A stretch of 5,647 bases of DNA from Scatomorpha sp964345235 (GCA_964345235.1 CAYFQE010000038.1:1-5647), one strand, 5' to 3'. Positions 1-5,647 are shown, counted from the stretch's first letter. A program made the numbers and translations. Notes: a model not told the origin generated them from the letters alone.

Positions 1-222
1 TCGCCCGAGGCCGCTGCCGGCGGTGAGATTGGATTGCTTAGAGACGGCGACATTATTGATGTTGATATCCCCAACTACACTATTCATGCTCGCATCAGCG
101 AAGAAGAGTTTGCCCGTCGTCGTGCCGAGCAGGTAATGCCCGAGCCCAATGTTAAGACAGGTTGGCTTGCCCGTTATCAGCGCATGGTCACATCCGCAGA
201 CGAAGGCGCCATACTGAAGTAA
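1..222 (+). CDS. ilvD: Dihydroxy-acid dehydratase, C-terminal end (partial)
   Basis: This is the 3' end of a gene that begins outside the window; 73 codons and the TAA stop (220-222) are visible in frame 1. The enzyme is a cytoplasmic Fe-S dehydratase that converts 2,3-dihydroxy-isovalerate and 2,3-dihydroxy-3-methylvalerate to the 2-keto acids in valine, leucine and isoleucine synthesis. The family signature seen here is SPEAAAGGEIGLLRDGD, followed by DIPNYTIHARISEEEFARRR and the typical tail GWLARYQRMVTSADEGAILK. That tail (xxLARYxxMVTSAxxGAxLK) is highly characteristic of IlvD rather than the related 6-phosphogluconate dehydratase Edd. The cluster ligands and catalytic residues lie upstream and cannot be checked. 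An in-frame TTG at 34 is not a start, because the conserved sequence continues upstream to base 1. A strong terminator follows 25 bases after the stop, so this is the last gene of its transcript. Confidence 0.95.
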   Translation, partial: SPEAAAGGEIGLLRDGDIIDVDIPNYTIHARISEEEFARRRAEQVMPEPNVKTGWLARYQRMVTSADEGAILK

Positions 223-247
223 TTCATAATATTAAAGCATAAGTCAG

Positions 248-283
248 CTCCGACAAGTCGCTTTTTATTTGTCGGAGTTTTTT
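248..283 (+). terminator. Intrinsic terminator of ilvD
   Basis: A perfect 9-bp stem, CTCCGACAA (248-256) with TTGTCGGAG (269-277), encloses a 12-base loop and is followed at once by six T (278-283). This is a textbook Rho-independent terminator, 25 bases after the ilvD stop. It separates ilvD from mntP. Confidence 0.92.
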
Positions 284-313
284 ATTATACTTTGGAAATA
301 GCGGATTTTGTTG

Positions 314-342
314 TTGAAAGGGCAATAACTTTCTGCTATTCT
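314..342 (+). promoter_or_regulatory. Predicted sigma-A promoter of mntP
   Basis: The -35 TTGAAA (314-319, 5 of 6 to consensus) is separated by 17 bases from the -10 TATTCT (337-342, 4 of 6). The -10 is preceded by TGC, giving an extended -10 (TGn), which compensates for the weaker hexamer. The start site would fall near 349, leaving a leader of about 65 bases before mntP. It lies between the ilvD terminator and mntP, where a promoter is required. This is a pattern match only. Confidence 0.6.
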
Positions 343-352
343 CCTGTATGGA

Positions 353-369
353 CAACAAATAATTTGTTG
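353..369. promoter_or_regulatory. 17-bp palindrome, candidate operator for mntP
   Basis: CAACAAAT (353-360), a single central A (361) and ATTTGTTG (362-369) form a perfect inverted repeat. The one-base spacer is too short for an RNA hairpin using the full arms, so a protein-binding site for a dimer is the better reading. It starts about 5 bases after the predicted transcription start, a position suited to repression. The inner 15 bases have the 7-1-7 layout and AAT-N-ATT core of Fur-family boxes (Fur, PerR, Zur), although the outer bases differ from the textbook Fur, PerR and Zur sequences. The half-site TTTGTTG also occurs at 307-313, next to the -35. The identity of the regulator is unknown. 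Confidence 0.5.
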
Positions 370-398
370 GTTTTGATGCTTAATAAATCAGGGTATTC

Positions 399-404
399 GG
401 GGAG
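399..404 (+). promoter_or_regulatory. Ribosome binding site fixing the GTG start of mntP
   Basis: GGGGAG lies nine bases before the GTG at 414. It decides the start, because there is no ATG in this frame before codon 7 (M7), and starting there would cut into TM1 upstream of the conserved D16 motif. Confidence 0.65.
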
Positions 405-413
405 AAATTATCA

Positions 414-992
414 GTGAATTTTGGTGAATTGATGCTCTTGGCCGTTGGTCTTAGCATGGATGCTTTTGCGGTTTCGGTCTGCAAGGGCTTGGCAATGAAA
501 AAGGCAAGTTTAAAAACGGGACTCACCTGCGGCATATGGTTTGGCGGCTTTCAGGCGCTCATGCCTTTAATCGGCTTCTTTTTGGGCGGACTTTTTGCAG
601 GAATCATACAGGCAATTGACCACTGGGTGGCATTCGTATTGCTTGTCATTATCGGCATAAATATGCTAAAAGAGGCCTTTTCTAAAAGCTGTGATTGCGA
701 CGGTTGCGAGGCTGATGCGGATATGTCGGTTAAGACAATGTTCATAATGGCAGTCGCCACCTCTATAGATGCGCTTGCTGTCGGTATTTCGCTTGCATTG
801 GCCGGCAATGTAAACATTTTTACTGCCGTATTGCTAATCGGCACTTTTACCTTTGCATTCTGCACCGTGGGCGTTAAAATCGGCAGCATATTCGGCAGTA
901 AGCTTGAGAACAAGGCGCTAATTGCAGGCGGTTTTATTCTGATTTTGCTTGGATTTAAGATTTTATTGGAACATCTTGGGGTTTTGGGCTGA
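414..992 (+). CDS. mntP: Manganese efflux pump MntP
   Basis: This 192-residue integral membrane protein matches the MntP (formerly DUF204/YebN) family, which exports Mn2+ from the cytoplasm; the length is normal (E. coli MntP is about 188). Six hydrophobic segments are visible at about 4-24, 37-58, 65-86, 107-129, 132-155 and 169-189. The two halves carry the family's paired Asp motifs: LSMDAFAVS with D16 in TM1 and TSIDALAVG with D119 in TM4, which mark an internal duplication and are implicated in Mn2+ transport. The C-terminal AGGFILILLGFKILLEHL is also typical. The start is GTG at 414, supported by GGGGAG at 399-404 nine bases upstream. The loop between TM3 and TM4 (about 90-104) is unusually rich in Cys and Asp (C93, D94, C95, D96, C98, E99, D101, D103). 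The gene is monocistronic, with its own promoter and terminator. No yybP-ykoY Mn2+ riboswitch is recognisable in the leader. Confidence 0.93.
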   Translation: MNFGELMLLAVGLSMDAFAVSVCKGLAMKKASLKTGLTCGIWFGGFQALMPLIGFFLGGLFAGIIQAIDHWVAFVLLVIIGINMLKEAFSKSCDCDGCEADADMSVKTMFIMAVATSIDALAVGISLALAGNVNIFTAVLLIGTFTFAFCTVGVKIGSIFGSKLENKALIAGGFILILLGFKILLEHLGVLG

Positions 993-1012
993 GTATAAAT
1001 ATATAATAATTA

Positions 1013-1044
1013 CGGCTCTCCATAACGGAGAGCCGGTGTTTTTT
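1013..1044 (+). terminator. Intrinsic terminator of mntP
   Basis: A perfect 9-bp GC-rich stem, CGGCTCTCC (1013-1021) with GGAGAGCCG (1027-1035), has a 5-base loop (ATAAC) and is followed by GTG and six T (1039-1044). It lies about 20 bases after the mntP stop. On the minus strand the same hairpin is followed by an AT-rich but T-poor run, so it may also weakly stop transcripts coming from the convergent MATE gene. Confidence 0.9.
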
Positions 1045-1089
1045 GACATATGAACTTTTGAACCCATTCAAGAAGCAGCTTTTACCTTT

Positions 1090-1142
1090 CAATCCCTCCG
1101 TCACGGCTTTGCCGTGATTTCCTCCCTTTACACAAGGGAGGC
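1090..1142. repeat. Double-hairpin intergenic repeat (REP/MITE-like)
   Basis: Two perfect hairpins stand side by side. The first is TCACGGC (1101-1107), loop TTT, GCCGTGA (1111-1117). The second is CCTCCCTT (1121-1128), a 5-base loop, AAGGGAGG (1134-1141). They are preceded by CAATCCCTCCG (1090-1100). From memory, this arrangement (AATCCCTCCG, TCACGGCTTTGCCGTGA, then a CCTCCCTT hairpin) is a dispersed intergenic repeat in many Clostridia genomes. Only one copy lies in this window, so its repetitive nature rests on recognition, not on internal evidence. It ends three bases before the stop codon of the MATE gene. No T-run follows on either strand, so it is not a canonical terminator, though the structure may stabilise the 3' end of the MATE mRNA. 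Confidence 0.65.
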
Positions 1143-1144
1143 AT

Positions 1145-2503
1145 TTAAATTGTCGTTTTCCTATTTGCTGAATCGGGGTTTAAATATTTTGACCTGGCAA
1201 GCCTTACAAACATCAGAATGCCGCGGAAGCACAAGTCGATTGTCATTGCAACCCACATCCCTCTGATTCCATAGATGGGAACCAGATATAAAGCTAGACT
1301 CAGACGCACAACCCAGACGCTGAACAGGTTGAGCATACTGGGTATAAGTGTATCTTCTGCACCGCGTAGCGCACCCGTAGCTACCATGCCTACGCCGAAG
1401 AGGGGCTCTGCAATAAGGCCGATGCGAAGAACCTGAACGGCCAATGTCCTGACAGTTTCAACGGGAGTTAGAAAACTAAACACAAACGGGCAGAAAATAT
1501 ACATGATAATTCCCGTAAATGCCATCACAGCGCAACCGAATGCCACTGTTATATAGCCGTATCTTTTCGCAAGTCTGTAGTCTTTTGCACCTATGCTTTG
1601 CCCCACTAATGTTGAAGCCGCCAGTGAGATACCGAAGCCCGGCATATAGCAGAGGCCTTCTGCCGTGATTGCCAATGTATGCGCTGCAATTGAAACTGCG
1701 CCAAGAGGCGCAATAATCGTTGTGGCTACCACCGACGAACCCGGCATTGCAATGGACTGCACCCCTACCGGCGCGCCGATTTTAAACGCGCGCTTTAGAA
1801 TGCTTGCATCAAACTGGCAGTTTTCTTTACGGTTAATCCGCAGGAGGTCGTATTTAAAACAGCAGTACCACAGTTCTACCATGCTAATAATAAAAGTGGC
1901 AAGCGCTGTACCTATCCCTGCTCCCAACACCCCGTATCGGGGAATAAAAATTGCATTAAAGACTACATCCAGCAGACACATAACCGCGTTTAGAATACTG
2001 GGGACGACCATGTTTCCCGCACTTTGAAGAAAACTTGATGCCATCCAGTTAAGTTCAAAAAATGGTATAGCAATAGCAAACACAAAAAAATATGCGCTTG
2101 CATCCTTCCACAGGACTTTGTCGGCTCCAAGCCAACGGGGCAGCGGCTCGGCAACAGCAATGCAAAGCAGCATAGTAAGAAGCGATATGAGAAGCGAGGT
2201 GACAAGACCATGCCTGATGACCTTTCGAGCGTTGTGGGCTTCGTTTGCGCCGATATACTGTGCAACCTGAACTGCAAATCCCACCGAAACCGCGGCTCCC
2301 ACTCCGCCAACCATCCATGTCGTGGTTGAGACTAAACCGATTGCCGCAGATGCATTTGCGCCCAGATGCCCGACCATTGCCGAATCGATGTATTCCATGG
2401 TGATAGTTGTAAGCTGTGTCAATATGGCAGGGACACTCAGCTTCCACACGCGCGAAAGCTGAGGTTTTAATTCTGTTCTTTTTTTCAAAATTTCGGTTTT
2501 CAT
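1145..2503 (-). CDS. MATE-family efflux transporter
   Basis: This 452-residue inner membrane protein has the length and twelve-helix pattern of the MATE family (NorM/MepA/DinF type), which exports cationic drugs or organic compounds in exchange for Na+ or H+. Family features in order are YIDSAMVGHLG in TM1, with D40 at the position of the conserved cation-coupling Asp; QVAQYIGANEAHNARK after TM2; SFLQSAGNMVVPSILNA with the following YGVLGAGIGTALA in the N-lobe; and in the C-lobe AEGLCYMPGFGISLAAS with E282, then LVGQSIGAKDYRLAKR and ATGALRGAEDTLIPSMLN. The twofold repeat (QSAGNxxxPSILN and LRGAEDTLIPSMLN) is clear. The start is ATG at 2503, with GAGG (complement of 2508-2511) four bases upstream, which is close but usable. 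It is transcribed alone from a near-consensus promoter, divergent from trkA and convergent with mntP. The substrate cannot be deduced, so no gene symbol is given. Confidence 0.93.
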   Translation of the reverse strand: MKTEILKKRTELKPQLSRVWKLSVPAILTQLTTITMEYIDSAMVGHLGANASAAIGLVSTTTWMVGGVGAAVSVGFAVQVAQYIGANEAHNARKVIRHGLVTSLLISLLTMLLCIAVAEPLPRWLGADKVLWKDASAYFFVFAIAIPFFELNWMASSFLQSAGNMVVPSILNAVMCLLDVVFNAIFIPRYGVLGAGIGTALATFIISMVELWYCCFKYDLLRINRKENCQFDASILKRAFKIGAPVGVQSIAMPGSSVVATTIIAPLGAVSIAAHTLAITAEGLCYMPGFGISLAASTLVGQSIGAKDYRLAKRYGYITVAFGCAVMAFTGIIMYIFCPFVFSFLTPVETVRTLAVQVLRIGLIAEPLFGVGMVATGALRGAEDTLIPSMLNLFSVWVVRLSLALYLVPIYGIRGMWVAMTIDLCFRGILMFVRLARSKYLNPDSANRKTTI

Positions 2504-2581
2504 TTTGCCTCGCCGAGCATTCGGAAAAAAATGAATTTATACTTGAATGCCAAACATTGATATTAGGGCCGGGATTTTTTG

Positions 2582-2610
2582 ATTCTATTGCTTATTGTCC
2601 TTCTTGTCAA
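2582..2610 (-). promoter_or_regulatory. Predicted sigma-A promoter of the MATE gene
   Basis: On the minus strand, a perfect -35 TTGACA (2610-2605) is followed after 17 bases by -10 TAGAAT (2587-2582, 5 of 6). Transcription would start near 2575, giving a leader of about 72 bases. That leader contains an inverted repeat, GCATTC (2517-2522 on plus) and GAATGC (2545-2550), a 6-bp stem with a 22-base loop just upstream of the ribosome binding site. The match suggests strong, probably constitutive expression unless a repressor acts. Confidence 0.72.
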
Positions 2611-2700
2611 CTACTCCGATGTATACAGGACGATATGAAATATATTTTTTGATAAAGCTGATAATATTAAAATAAAACTGTGAAGACAGCTTGCAGAAAA

Positions 2701-2730
2701 TAGACAAATTCTATGCTGATAGGTTATACT
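2701..2730 (+). promoter_or_regulatory. Predicted sigma-A promoter of trkA-trkH
   Basis: The -35 TAGACA (2701-2706, 5 of 6) and -10 TATACT (2725-2730, 5 of 6) are separated by 18 bases. The start site would fall near 2737, giving a leader of about 52 bases before the ATG at 2789. This is too short to hold a c-di-AMP (ydaO-type) riboswitch, which controls K+ transporter genes in some Firmicutes. CAACAAA (2735-2741) at the predicted start site matches one half of the mntP palindrome. Confidence 0.68.
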
Positions 2731-2776
2731 AAAACAACAAACTTTGATGCACTATTCCCTTTTATTGCATTTTTTT

Positions 2777-2783
2777 AGAGGTG
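2777..2783 (+). promoter_or_regulatory. Ribosome binding site fixing the trkA start
   Basis: AGAGGTG is a strong match to the 16S 3' end and lies five bases before ATG 2789. It decides between this ATG and in-frame upstream candidates TTG 2744 and ATG 2747, which lack such a site and lie only 7-10 bases after the predicted transcription start. Confidence 0.8.
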
Positions 2784-2788
2784 AACAC

Positions 2789-4153
2789 ATGGAGATTGTA
2801 ATTGTTGGCGGCGGAAAATTGGGACAGGAACTATGTTATGACCTTAACCAAGACGGCCATGAAATTACCTTGATTGACACTGACAGCAATCTGGTCAGCA
2901 AATTAGTTGAAGAACTTGACATACAAGGCATCGTGGGCTCGGGAACCGATATTGAAATTTTAAAACAGGCCAATATTGATCTTTGTCACGCCTTTATTGC
3001 AGTTACTGCCAACGACGAGGTCAACTTGATATCTGCTCATATAGCCTATATGCTCGGCGCCCCATACCGAATTATTCGTGCAAGAGGTATGGAATATACA
3101 AAAAACGAGAAGTTTATTGCCGAGCATTTTAAAATAGACTATTTTATAAATCAGGACTCAGAGGCCGCAACTCAAATCCTCAATGTTATTGATTATCCGA
3201 CTGCAAGCTTTGTTGAGACTCTTCACAACAATGAAGTCCATATGATTTGTTTTCGTGTAATTCCCGACAGCGAAATTGTAGGGCTCAGTGTGCAGGAAGT
3301 GCGCGCTATGGTTAAAGACCTTGTTATTTGTACTATTGAAAACAGAAACACGGAAGAAGTTATAATCCCGAGAGGTCATACGATTATTGAAGCAGATACA
3401 TACTTGAATGTTGTTGCTTCGAACGATGACTATCACAAACTGATTCTTTTAGCCGGCCACAAGGACAATGCACATTTTAACTCTGTGTTTATTCAGGGCG
3501 GAAGCAGGATTTGTGAATATCTGATTCCCGAGCTCAACAAGCGCAGAATGAGAACTAAGGTAATTGAGAAAAAAAGTGAGCGAGCCTTGCAGTTGGCAGC
3601 GGCTTTCCCCGAAAACGAAATTGTTTTAGGCGACGGCTCGGAGCATTCGTTCTTGCTCGAACACCGTTTGCCAAGCCATGATGTAGCTATAGGACTTACA
3701 AATTACGATGAAGATAATTTGATTTTCTCTCTATATTCGCACTCCCTCGGCGTTAAAAAGAACATCACAAAGGTAAACCGAACATCGCTTATTAAATTGC
3801 TCCACCCTGACAATTTAGATGCAATTATTTCACCGCGCACCTCAATCTCGGATGCCATTATTCGGAGAGTCAGATCGCTTACACATCAAAATAAATATCC
3901 TTTGTTGGAGTATGCCCGTTTGAGTACTTCGAAAGATTCGGAAGTGCTTGAATTTCTTGTTTCGAAAGAAAACCAAGTATGCGGTAGGATGATAAAGGAA
4001 TTGCCGCTTGACGAGCGTGTTTTGATTGTTCTCATTATTCGTGACGGAGTTAAGATAATTCCCAAAGGCTCCGATTTGCTTTTGGAAGGTGATTACATCA
4101 TTATTGTTGATGTTAAAAAGCGCGTTAGAGCGCTCGATGAGATATTGAAATGA
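2789..4153 (+). CDS. trkA: Trk potassium uptake system, NAD-binding regulator TrkA
   Basis: This 454-residue cytoplasmic protein forms the gating ring on the TrkH channel and controls K+ uptake in response to bound nucleotides (NAD(H) or ATP/ADP in studied homologues). It has the full double-module TrkA layout: RCK_N 1 (about 1-125), RCK_C 1 (about 140-225), RCK_N 2 (about 231-350) and RCK_C 2 (about 370-454). The first Rossmann fold has VGGGKLG (G7, G9, G12) and an acidic strand end LIDTD (D30). The second reads QGGSRIC (236-242), so two of the three motif glycines are replaced by S239 and C242, although the later GDGS (281-284) is kept. The ATG at 2789 places the Rossmann fold at the N-terminus as in other TrkA proteins; the 15-residue upstream extension (MMHYSLLLHFFRGEH) is not family-like. 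The stop overlaps the trkH start (ATGA), implying translational coupling and balanced production. Confidence 0.95.
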   Translation: MEIVIVGGGKLGQELCYDLNQDGHEITLIDTDSNLVSKLVEELDIQGIVGSGTDIEILKQANIDLCHAFIAVTANDEVNLISAHIAYMLGAPYRIIRARGMEYTKNEKFIAEHFKIDYFINQDSEAATQILNVIDYPTASFVETLHNNEVHMICFRVIPDSEIVGLSVQEVRAMVKDLVICTIENRNTEEVIIPRGHTIIEADTYLNVVASNDDYHKLILLAGHKDNAHFNSVFIQGGSRICEYLIPELNKRRMRTKVIEKKSERALQLAAAFPENEIVLGDGSEHSFLLEHRLPSHDVAIGLTNYDEDNLIFSLYSHSLGVKKNITKVNRTSLIKLLHPDNLDAIISPRTSISDAIIRRVRSLTHQNKYPLLEYARLSTSKDSEVLEFLVSKENQVCGRMIKELPLDERVLIVLIIRDGVKIIPKGSDLLLEGDYIIIVDVKKRVRALDEILK

Positions 4154-5628
4154 TAAATCGTTCGTACATATACTTCATACTCGGAAAGCTTATACAGGTG
4201 CTGGGTGCATTACTTATCGTTCCAGCAGCGATAGGTATATTATATAAAAACAGCCTTACGGTTTTGCTTTCGTTCGGAGCTACAATCCTTATTTGCATAG
4301 TTGCCGGAGCTGTTATGAGTTTAAAAGAGCCTGACAATAAGGAATTCTATGCTCATGAAGGCTTGGTACTGGCTGCTTTGGCGTGGTTTATTTTGCCGTT
4401 TTTCGGGGCAATTCCCTTTGTGATTAGCGGCGCAATCCCGAATGTTATCGATGCGTATTTTGAATCCGTTTCGGGCTTTACAACAACGGGTGCAAGCGTA
4501 CTCAGCTCAACCATGCACGCACTTCCCGAATCGCTTCTTTTTTGGCGCTCGTTCACTCTGCTTATCGGCGGTATGGGAATGCTGGTGTTTATCGTACATA
4601 TAATTCCCAATTTCGGCGCCAAAGGGGTTTACATAATGCGGGCAGAGCTTCCCGGTCCCGTTTTCGGAAAGGTTGAATCGCGAGTCAGCAAATCGATTAG
4701 AATTTTATATTTTATATATTTAGCGATGACTATGATTTTGACGATTCTAATCTATTTGGGAGGTGTCCCCTTTTTCGAATCGATGCTCCTTTCGATGGGC
4801 GCTGCCGCTACCGGTGGGTTTAACATTCATCCAGACTCCATTATGTTTTATAACAGCCCATATTTGGAAATACTCTTATCTATGGCAATGTTTATATTCG
4901 GAATGAGCTTTGATTTCTTCTACTTGATTTTTGTCGGCAAAATTAAGCAGGTTTTAAAGAGTGAAGAGCTGCGCTGGTATATCGGAATTGTTGCCGTATG
5001 TACTCTTTTTGTGACTGTCAATATCTTCCCTGTTTATAACAATCTTTGGGTCTCTTTTAAAAACGCTTTGTTTAATGTAACTTCGGTCAGCTCTACAACT
5101 GCATATACAAATGTAAACATCGAAAATTGGCCTGTTCCGAGTTATATAGTTTTGCTGTTTTTGATGTTTGTGGGCGGTATGTCGGGCTCGACAACCTCCG
5201 GTTTAAAAGTCGTTCGCATTTCGGTTTTTATTAAATCGATTAAATTGGAAGTAAGGCGCATGATTTCGCCTCAACGAGTACTCCCCATTACATACAACAA
5301 CAAGCAGTTGGATATATCGATTTTAAGATCGATAAGCTTTTATTTGGCTAGCTATATGGGCGTGTTCTTTATAGTTTTGCTTTTAATCAGCTTTGACACC
5401 CAATCATTCAGCGGAGCCTTTAATGCCGTTATTTCGTGCCTAAGCAACATCGGGGCAAGCTTAGACTTGCTTGGCCCCAGCGGAGAATACGCAAAGCTCT
5501 CTGCATTTTCAAAGGTTTTGTTGAGTATCACAATGGTTATGGGGCGTCTTGAGATTTATCCCGTTCTTATTTTACTTTCGAGGAAAACTTGGACAAGGCG
5601 TTTTAGCACTAACAAAAAAACAAAATAA
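4150..5628 (+). CDS. trkH: Trk potassium uptake system, channel subunit TrkH
   Basis: This 492-residue polytopic membrane protein is the K+-conducting subunit of the Trk system and has the usual family length. It contains four M1-P-M2 units. Filter loops are FTTTGAS (110-116, G114), AAATGGF (218-224), SSTTAYT (314-320) and SNIGAS (432-437, G435). The third loop has Ala (A318, codon GCA at 5101) where family members normally have Gly. Other signatures are the intramembrane gate loop GGMSGSTTSGLK (342-353), LLGPSGEYAKLS (440-451) and the near-invariant MGRLEIYPVL (464-473) towards the C-terminus, followed by a basic cytoplasmic tail. The ATG at 4150 lies inside the trkA stop (ATGA), and only a weak GATGAGA (4137-4143) precedes it, so translation is probably coupled to trkA. 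No terminator is seen before the window ends 19 bases later. Confidence 0.94.
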   Translation: MINRSYIYFILGKLIQVLGALLIVPAAIGILYKNSLTVLLSFGATILICIVAGAVMSLKEPDNKEFYAHEGLVLAALAWFILPFFGAIPFVISGAIPNVIDAYFESVSGFTTTGASVLSSTMHALPESLLFWRSFTLLIGGMGMLVFIVHIIPNFGAKGVYIMRAELPGPVFGKVESRVSKSIRILYFIYLAMTMILTILIYLGGVPFFESMLLSMGAAATGGFNIHPDSIMFYNSPYLEILLSMAMFIFGMSFDFFYLIFVGKIKQVLKSEELRWYIGIVAVCTLFVTVNIFPVYNNLWVSFKNALFNVTSVSSTTAYTNVNIENWPVPSYIVLLFLMFVGGMSGSTTSGLKVVRISVFIKSIKLEVRRMISPQRVLPITYNNKQLDISILRSISFYLASYMGVFFIVLLLISFDTQSFSGAFNAVISCLSNIGASLDLLGPSGEYAKLSAFSKVLLSITMVMGRLEIYPVLILLSRKTWTRRFSTNKKTK

Positions 5629-5647
5629 ACCATAGAGGCAGCAGTTT

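Noticed and set aside
343..413. A yybP-ykoY Mn2+ riboswitch in the mntP leader
   Set aside because: The leader from the predicted start is about 65 bases and shows neither the expected conserved loop sequences nor a competing terminator or ribosome-binding-site hairpin.
551..913. 120-codon open frame antisense to mntP
   Set aside because: It lies entirely inside the well-supported mntP gene, shows no family motifs, and is a by-product of codon bias.
1101..1141. Repeat hairpins as a Rho-independent terminator for the MATE gene
   Set aside because: Neither hairpin is followed by a T-run in the minus-strand direction (the bases after each are mixed), so a canonical terminator call is not supported.
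1665..2447. Open frames inside the MATE gene (plus 1665-2027; minus 1990-2310 and 2055-2447)
   Set aside because: All are fully contained in the MATE coding region in other frames, with low-complexity or unrecognisable translations.
2416..2652. 78-codon plus-strand frame across the MATE start and promoter
   Set aside because: It covers the minus-strand promoter and gene start, has no ribosome binding site I can see, and has no recognisable protein features.
2744..2788. Longer trkA reading from TTG 2744 or ATG 2747, adding about 15 residues
   Set aside because: No ribosome binding site precedes them, they fall almost on the predicted transcription start, and the extension is unlike any TrkA N-terminus; ATG 2789 has a strong AGAGGTG.
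3158..4622. Antisense frames in trkA and trkH (3158-3436, 4125-4337, 4353-4622)
   Set aside because: They are shadows of conserved genes on the opposite strand, with no separate support.
414..5628. A single novel ion-homeostasis operon or island formed by mntP, MATE and trkAH
   Set aside because: The genes lie on different strands with separate promoters and terminators; only trkA-trkH is an operon. Their proximity alone does not show a joint system.
5629..5647. Start of a further gene after trkH (AGAGG at 5634-5638 as a ribosome binding site)
   Set aside because: No start codon or reading frame is visible in the 19 remaining bases.

Overview
The window reads as a housekeeping stretch of chromosome from a low-to-moderate GC bacterium, most likely an anaerobic gut-type Firmicute (Clostridia). 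This rests on protein character, GAGG-type ribosome binding sites, compact intergenic regions with strong U-tract terminators, and a double-hairpin repeat of a kind I recall from Clostridia genomes. The assignment is an inference; there is no rRNA or marker gene to fix it.

Layout: (1) 1-222, the last 73 codons of ilvD (dihydroxy-acid dehydratase, branched-chain amino acid synthesis), closed by an intrinsic terminator at 248-283. (2) 414-992, mntP, a Mn2+ exporter with its own promoter (314-342), a 17-bp palindrome just downstream of the -10 (353-369), and a terminator at 1013-1044. (3) 1090-1142, a small repeat with two perfect hairpins, lying against the 3' end of the next gene. (4) 1145-2503 on the minus strand, a MATE-family multidrug/cation antiporter, convergent with mntP. 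(5) A 285-base divergent intergenic region carrying a near-consensus promoter in each direction. (6) 2789-4153 trkA and 4150-5628 trkH, overlapping by ATGA, which together encode a complete Trk-type K+ uptake system. The last 19 bases hold no assignable gene. No gene-free stretch exceeds 300 bases.

Functionally, three of the four complete transcription units or genes deal with ions across the membrane: Mn2+ out (MntP), drugs or organic cations out (MATE), and K+ in (TrkH gated by cytoplasmic TrkA). They are separately transcribed apart from trkA-trkH, so this is probably neighbourhood rather than one system. I found no defence system, mobile element, CRISPR array or plainly novel gene cluster. 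The most useful second looks are the mntP palindrome, with the 7-1-7 geometry of Fur-family boxes; a Cys/Asp-rich loop in MntP; a Gly-to-Ala change in the third selectivity-filter loop of TrkH; and a degraded second nucleotide-binding motif in TrkA.
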